The notes below the pieces were generated by a model. That model made no database searches. It was not told the DNA's origin and saw nothing but the letters and a program-made list of their open reading frames with translations. DNA of 64,000 bases. Origin: Tenrec ecaudatus (lineage: Eukaryota; Chordata; Mammalia; Afrosoricida; Tenrecidae). Location of the stretch: NCBI RefSeq assembly GCF_050624435.1, contig NC_134538.1, forward strand, positions 127,268,937 to 127,332,936, in the 5' to 3' direction. Position 1 is the stretch's first letter, and the number at the start of each line of letters is the position of its first letter. The position numbers were made by a program, and so were the translations under genes. Below are positions 34,600 to 64,000 of this stretch, in pieces.

Positions 34600-34765
34600 C
34601 TGGCGACACAGTGGGACACTACAGCTCTGGGCTACTAATAGCAAGGTCAGAACTTTGAAAGCACTAGCCGCTCCAAGGCAGAGAGATGAGGCTCTCTACT
34701 CGGTAAAGAATTTCAGTCCATCCTGTTCTAGGGGTTGTTGGGAGTCAGATACTGATGGCAATTAA
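34600..34765 (+). mobile_element. AfroSINE
   Basis: gcgacacagtgggacactac agctctgggctac through ggttgttgggagtcagatac tgatggcaatt. Confidence 0.75.
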
Positions 34766-34802
34766 GTTTCTCTCTCTCTCATTTCACCTCTCTAGGAGCT
34801 AA

Positions 34803-35480
34803 TGTCCATTGCAATACACAGACCCCGCAGACAAAAGTTAATGATTAAAGAGTTTATTAAGAAAGTTAACAGGTTGTAATGTCAGTGAGAAATGCTCAGG
34901 ACAGTTATTTATCAGGATAGGTTACATAGTTCTTTCAGGTCAGCTAATAAATGCCCAAAGGGGCCTATCACTCAGCTGTAAATCTCCACCTGAGGGCATT
35001 CAGCTCAAGCTCGGTGGGTCAGTAGATCTAGCTCCCTAAATTAAAGGCCCAGAGGTACTCTACCCCAGTAAGCCTCAACCCAAAGATACTCAGCTCCACT
35101 TCCTTGGGTCAGCAAGCCCAGCTTCCCCAATTAAGTGCCCAGGGGCACCCCACTCCAAAAGCCAGTCTTGGCACAAAAGCACTCAGCTTTACTTGCTCTG
35201 TAGATTGTGAAGTCCACCACTCTATTCCATGCCCTGGCTTCTGGTTCTGCTGGGGCTTCTCTGATGGAATCCTGTCTGCTGGATCTACAAGGTCCACTGT
35301 GCAAGGACCTCAGGTTTAGAGAACACTCCATTGTTGGCTTTTGCTGGTCATGAACTTCTCTCCTCTGATTTTCAGAGGACTCATTTACATGCAGAAGGAT
35401 GGCATTCCAGGGAGTCCAGTCCCAATTACTCACAGGTGAAACATAATCAGTATCTTCCCCCACCTTTTCACCAGACCCAC
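34803..35480 (-). mobile_element. LTR-like family C copy, the longest
   Basis: Begins tgtccattgcaatacacaga, with a reversed poly(A)-signal-like gagtttattaa near 34850. Includes two variant copies of ctcagct...gggtcagcaagcccagct. Ends around accttttcacca. Confidence 0.55.
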
Positions 35481-36129
35481 GCAGGGAAAGGTGGTCAGGG
35501 GAGATAGAAACTGGCTAAAAAAGCCACAGTAAATAAACCACTCCTCCTACAAGAATGAATGAAGTAGTTATTTTCTTAATGAAACAAAGTATCTAAGGGA
35601 GAGGGCTGTTAAGCAGTACTTCTGAAAAACATCTGAGCCAATCTGTAACCTAACAGACCAAGAAACTAAGCCAAGGAAACTTGGGATCAGTAGTCTTGCA
35701 CCACAGGAGCTGGTTTTTTTTTTTTTTTCCAAATAACCCATTTCAAGTGTCTGGCACTTGAACCTGAGAGACAATTTTTGGTTCCCTTGTGTACCAAACA
35801 GATTTATTCAAAATGAAGTTATTGACAGACTATTAAGTCGACAGAGTTGTGAATGATTCGATGGCAGTGAGTTTTTGATATCAGGTAGTGACTGAATCTG
35901 TGACACAAACTGGGCGAACTGGCAGAAAGCTAGGTGCTCACACCTCCAGAAGGCTTTCCAACGAAAGGGTCTGGTTAAGACACCATTGTTGCCATTGCCA
36001 CCTCTGGGCCTTGACACCACAGGCCTCTGCTGGGGTGGGGATGGGTATTGGGCAAATCTGCTGCACACCTCTTTAAAGTGTTGAAGAAAGTGGCATTACT
36101 TTGAGGACTAACATAGGCCTGAGCCAAGA
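35481..36129. other. Intergenic, no feature recognised
   Basis: A T-run at 35714-35727 and a SINE-tail trace at 35840-35875 (gattcgatggcagtgagttt). Confidence 0.5.
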
Positions 36130-36560
36130 CATGATATTTTCAGTTGCTTCATATGCTTCATATGAGAGTTATACAATGAATAACGACTGAAGAAAATTTG
36201 CTACATTTGAATTGTGGCGCTGATGAAGAATAGTAAATGAACCATGGACTGCCACAAGAAAAAACAAATCTGCCTTAGAAGTACAGCCAGAATACTCCTT
36301 GGGAATGAGGGCGGCAAGACTGTCTCATGTACTTTGGCCATGTAATCAGGAGAGACGACCCCCTGGGAAAGAACATCATTCTTGGAAAAGTAGGTGGTCA
36401 GAAAAAACAAACACTGCCATCTAGATGGGTTAACCCAGTGACTGCAACAATGGCCTCAAACAGAATCATTTTCCAGGATGGCACAGAACTGGGTAGTGTT
36501 TCCTTCTGCTGTCCATAGGGTGTGAGTCAAAATCGACTTCCCGGCATCTAACGATAACCA
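36130..36560 (+). mobile_element. RTE 3' end, + strand, with terminal RT ORF trace
   Basis: The frame at 36327-36518 begins YFGHVIRRDDPLGKNIILGK, matching the C-terminal RTE ORF motif YFGHxxR...LGK. It runs into a 3' tail gggtgtgagtcaaaatcgac...ggcatctaacgataac that is the same as the AfroSINE 3' end. This shows the partner relationship between RTE and the SINE. Confidence 0.75.
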
Positions 36561-36572
36561 TATAAACTTGTC

Positions 36573-36845
36573 TCAAGCTGGTGGTGCCCGACTATCAAAA
36601 GATATAGCGTCTAGGGTCTTAAAAGCTTGAGGGTAAACAAGCGGCCATCTAGCTCAGAAGCAACAAACCCATGTAGAAGAAGCACACCAACCGGTGTGAT
36701 CACAAGGTGTTGAAGGGATCAGGTATAAGGCATCATCACAAACCAAAACTTTTACCATAGTGAATGAGGTGGGAGTGCGGAGTGGAGACTCAAAGTCCAT
36801 TTGTAGGCCACTGGAGAGCCCCTTGCAGAGGGCGCTATGATGCCG
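36573..36845 (+). mobile_element. Family A internal fragment next to RTE 3' end
   Basis: Landmarks agatatagcgtctagggtct, gcggccatctagctcagaag and gtaggccactggagagcccc. It stops abruptly without the 3' section. Confidence 0.65.
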
Positions 36846-36894
36846 CCAAACTTTATGTGGTATTTACATAGATGGCAAACATATATTACAAATA

Positions 36895-37110
36895 CAGCAT
36901 TTGATCTGAAGGTTAGTAGTTCTGTAGTTAAGTAGTAGTTAAAGCGTCAAGGTGGCAGTTGTCTTTTCCTTGCAAGATCTTGGGAATATTGTTTAAACTC
37001 TCTGGGTCTCGCCCTCGAAATCCATGAAATCATTTTATGTGGATGTTGTAAGGATAAAATGCATAATACCTGGGAAAAGCTGAAGAATGCCCGGCGCAAC
37101 GAAGAGCTTG
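36895..37110 (+). repeat. MIR element upstream of the DLD promoter
   Basis: aatattgtttaaactctctg ggtctcgccctcgaaatcca tgaaatc and gatgttgtaaggataaaatg cataatacctggg follow MIR. It is the last repeat before the CpG island. Confidence 0.65.
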
Positions 37111-37297
37111 ACAAGCTTTTATTTTATGTAACGATAGCTTTATTTGGTTACTTCTACGGGCTTCCAAACACAAACTTCCATTGTGTCTCTAGACATTTTG
37201 ACACTATCCCTTAAAATGGTCCCTCACTCGCCCTGCTGCCGCAAAGCACCGCCTCTTTACGACAGCGCACGACACTAAGCTTGACCAAGTTTTCGTC

Positions 37298-37453
37298 CGG
37301 GGCGGGCCCAGATGGCGCGGACCAATCACATTGCCTCGAAGGGATGACGTCAGGCGGTGCCTGTGCATGCGCAGGGCGGGGAGACCTTGGCGAGGTGGCG
37401 GAGGCTTGCTGCGGAGGTGAAAGCGCAGGCGGAAAGGAAAGTACGGGAGCAAA
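37298..37453 (+). promoter_or_regulatory. DLD core promoter and 5' UTR, TATA-less
   Basis: Motifs seen upstream of the ATG: a GC box GGGGCGGG (37299-37306), a YY1-like GATGGCGCGG (37311-37320), CCAAT (37322-37326), a perfect palindromic CRE TGACGTCA (37345-37352), an NRF1-like TGTGCATGCGCA (37362-37373, one base off the usual consensus) and an overlapping GC box GGGCGGGG (37374-37381). There is no TATA box. NRF1, CREB/ATF and Sp1 sites are common in promoters of nuclear genes for mitochondrial enzymes. The transcription start cannot be fixed from sequence but is probably between 37360 and 37440. The start codon has A at -3. Confidence 0.65.
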
Positions 37454-62437
<24,984 letters not shown>

Positions 62438-62610
62438 AAGATTAACGCTATGGGAGCTGTTACAGAAGTCACATTTCTGAACAGGAAATGCTCACAGCTC
62501 CAAGAATTTCTAAGACTGGATTAAGAAACCTTTGGAGGATATTTACTAGCATTGGGCAGGATGGAATAATCCCACATCTATAATTTAAATAAACTTATAT
62601 TTTGTTTCAG
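62438..62610 (+). other. DLD: DLD 3' UTR (proximal form) with AATAAA
   Basis: Follows the stop codon. A canonical AATAAA lies at 62588-62593, so cleavage is expected near 62605-62615, giving a 3' UTR of about 170 nt. A second AATAAA at 63186-63191 could end a longer transcript. The cleavage site itself is not visible. Confidence 0.65.
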
Positions 62611-62869
62611 TGCGTTCGTATTGCAGGAAAAGTGCTCCTTATAAATGCATCTTGGAAAGTCCATCAACCCGAGTTGTCATGCTTCTAAGAAAGGTCCATG
62701 TCAGTGAGTTTCTGTAAAGCGGTACCTCTGATAGGGTGGGGTTGGGTTAACCTACATGATGGAACTGGAGTACAGCATATGAACCACTGGGTTTGAAGAA
62801 AGATGATCAAGTTATTTTAAACTTGGTCTTATCGGAAACAAGTCATTAAAACGAGTCAAAAATATGTAC

Positions 62870-62981
62870 ACCGTATATACTCGAGTATAAGTCGACCTGA
62901 ATATCAGCCAAGGCACCTAATTTTACCACAAAACCATATAAAATGCGGAAAAACTCGGCTTTATACACAAGTATATACGGT
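62870..62981. mobile_element. Short MITE-like element with about 22-bp inverted ends
   Basis: 112 bp bounded by ACCGTATATACTCGAGTATAAG and the near inverted complement ending GTATATACGGT, with an internal cctgaatatcagccaaggcacc tract in between (first bases quoted only). The ends form a long imperfect palindrome, as in a non-autonomous DNA transposon. I cannot fix a clear target duplication, so the superfamily is open. It lies between the two candidate DLD poly(A) signals. Confidence 0.6.
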
Positions 62982-63742
62982 AAACAGAAATGATGTAAAT
63001 AACACCCCTCCCCAATGTTTTCATTTATTTAACCCCCAAATTCTCACAGCAGATAAAAGATTTTAAAGGTTCCAGTGAGGTCTGCAAGTCTGAAGGATCA
63101 TTGTATAATCACCTATATTAATGGGGGTCACCTATAGAACTCATGGACACTGAACTATATTACACGGGGACTGTGAAGATACGGAAATAAATCTCATTTA
63201 CTGGTTATTCTGTTCTAAGATGGTCCTTTCAGTTCTCTGACTACCTCTAGAGCATATCCTTGCCCCTACGATCCTAGATGTGATTCAGAATGTATGAACT
63301 AACGGTCTCTTTTTTTACATTGTAGGGCTACATTAAAGCTGTCTTGACACCATCAAGACCTATCTGAAGGAAATGTGTAGCTGTTGTCAGGGCTCGATCG
63401 CATTACCTGTGAGTCACATTTTCCTCTTCTGTCCAGCAGTGTTGGGTTATGGTGTGGTCATTCTGTTGCTTAGTCCATCAAATGAAAAGGGAGTGAAAAT
63501 GGGACACTCAGCCTTCCGGGTGTCAGCTTCTTTCCACTCCTTGCTGTTGTCTCTTTAGCACCTTTATCATTTTTCTTCTCTCGTGCTCCAAGTTAGCCGT
63601 TGCCGGCAGCAGGAGGGTTGGGTCGCTGTGCGCTACACTGTCCCTTTTAAGGACTCTGCCTCTAAAGGCTTCCTGTGGCCCCAACAATATGTACAATGGT
63701 TGTTTAAATTGCAGACATGTCCCATTTGATCAGGGATTAAAA

Positions 63743-63746
<4 letters not shown>
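62982..63746. other. DLD 3' flank
   Basis: Contains the distal AATAAA and otherwise unassigned sequence. In other mammals the neighbour on this side is LAMB1, tail to tail. No LAMB1 exon is recognisable before the window ends. Confidence 0.45.
63186..63191 (+). other. Possible distal poly(A) signal
   Basis: Canonical AATAAA about 600 bp after the proximal one, in a non-coding stretch that carries a MITE-like element. Mammalian DLD is known to have more than one transcript length, so use is plausible but not shown. Confidence 0.3.

Positions 63747-63788
<42 letters not shown>
63747..63788. repeat. (GT)n microsatellite
   Basis: About 21 pure units between an A-run (aaaaaac) and an AfroSINE fragment. 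Confidence 0.95.
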
Positions 63789-63789
<1 letters not shown>

Positions 63790-63794
63790 AGTCA

Positions 63795-63930
63795 GAGAAG
63801 AACTGCTCGTCAGGCTTTCTGAGACTAATTCTTCATAGGAGTAGAAAGCCTTCCTCCCCCGGAGTCGTCGGTGACAAACTGCTAGTAGCCTAGTTAATGT
63901 GTAACCCCCTTCACTGGGCTCACAACCTGG
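63795..63930 (-). mobile_element. AfroSINE fragment after a GT run
   Basis: ttctgagactaattcttcat aggagtagaaagcc is the reversed middle section of the SINE. The ends are poorly kept. Confidence 0.55.
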
Positions 63931-64000
63931 GTAATACTGAAAGACAATAGGAAATCCCACCTAGAGATAGATATAAAATAGCTAAATGTGAGAGTGCAAA

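Noticed and set aside
63730..63960. Thr-His repeat protein
   Set aside because: Translation of a GT microsatellite on the opposite strand.
62600..64000. Search for LAMB1 3' exons on the minus strand
   Set aside because: Synteny in other mammals suggests LAMB1 lies nearby, but no laminin-like frame is present in the remaining 1.4 kb.

Overview
This is mammalian nuclear DNA, very probably from an afrotherian and most likely from the tenrec lineage. Three signals support this. (1) Dozens of copies of an Afrotheria-type SINE (AfroSINE) are present, ending in the 'agtcggaatcgactcgatggcag' kind of tail (shown loosely; copies vary). (2) Decayed RTE-type LINE pieces share that same tail. (3) One short hAT element has the termini and 8-bp target duplication of the horizontally transferred SPIN family, which among afrotherians is known from tenrec. 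The species call is inference.

One protein-coding gene is present and complete: DLD, mitochondrial dihydrolipoamide dehydrogenase (the E3 subunit of the 2-oxo acid dehydrogenase complexes and the L protein of the glycine cleavage system). Its 14 coding exons lie on the + strand from 37454 to 62437. Joined at canonical GT/AG boundaries they total 1530 nt, giving 509 residues plus a stop, with no frameshift or premature stop. Both redox cysteines (C80/C85 of the precursor), both dinucleotide-binding GxGxxG motifs and the catalytic H487/E492 pair are intact. The gene starts in a CpG-rich, TATA-less promoter with CCAAT, CRE, NRF1-like and GC boxes, and has a nearby AATAAA.

Layout. 1-37200 is a repeat-rich intergenic desert upstream of DLD with no convincing gene. 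It holds AfroSINEs, an abundant LINE-like family recognised by its 3' end (AATAAAATGATT plus A-tail), ERVL-like LTRs with TG...CA ends, two further LTR-like families, RTE, L1, L2 and MIR fragments, one dead mariner, and several nested insertions that can be ordered by their target-site duplications. 37240-37840 is the DLD CpG island. 37493-62371 holds the introns, which carry the same repeats plus the SPIN-like element in intron 1 and a LINE-like insertion 33 bp past exon 6. 62438-64000 is the 3' UTR and flank, with a small palindromic-ended MITE-like element and a long GT run.

I found no previously undescribed coding system. The more interesting material is the transposon record: a horizontally acquired hAT, an abundant LINE-like family whose coding part is nowhere in the window, a subfamily-specific internal duplication, and multi-layer nests with perfect target-site duplications. 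Repeat boundaries are by eye and usually good to 5-30 bp. Those fixed by duplications are exact.
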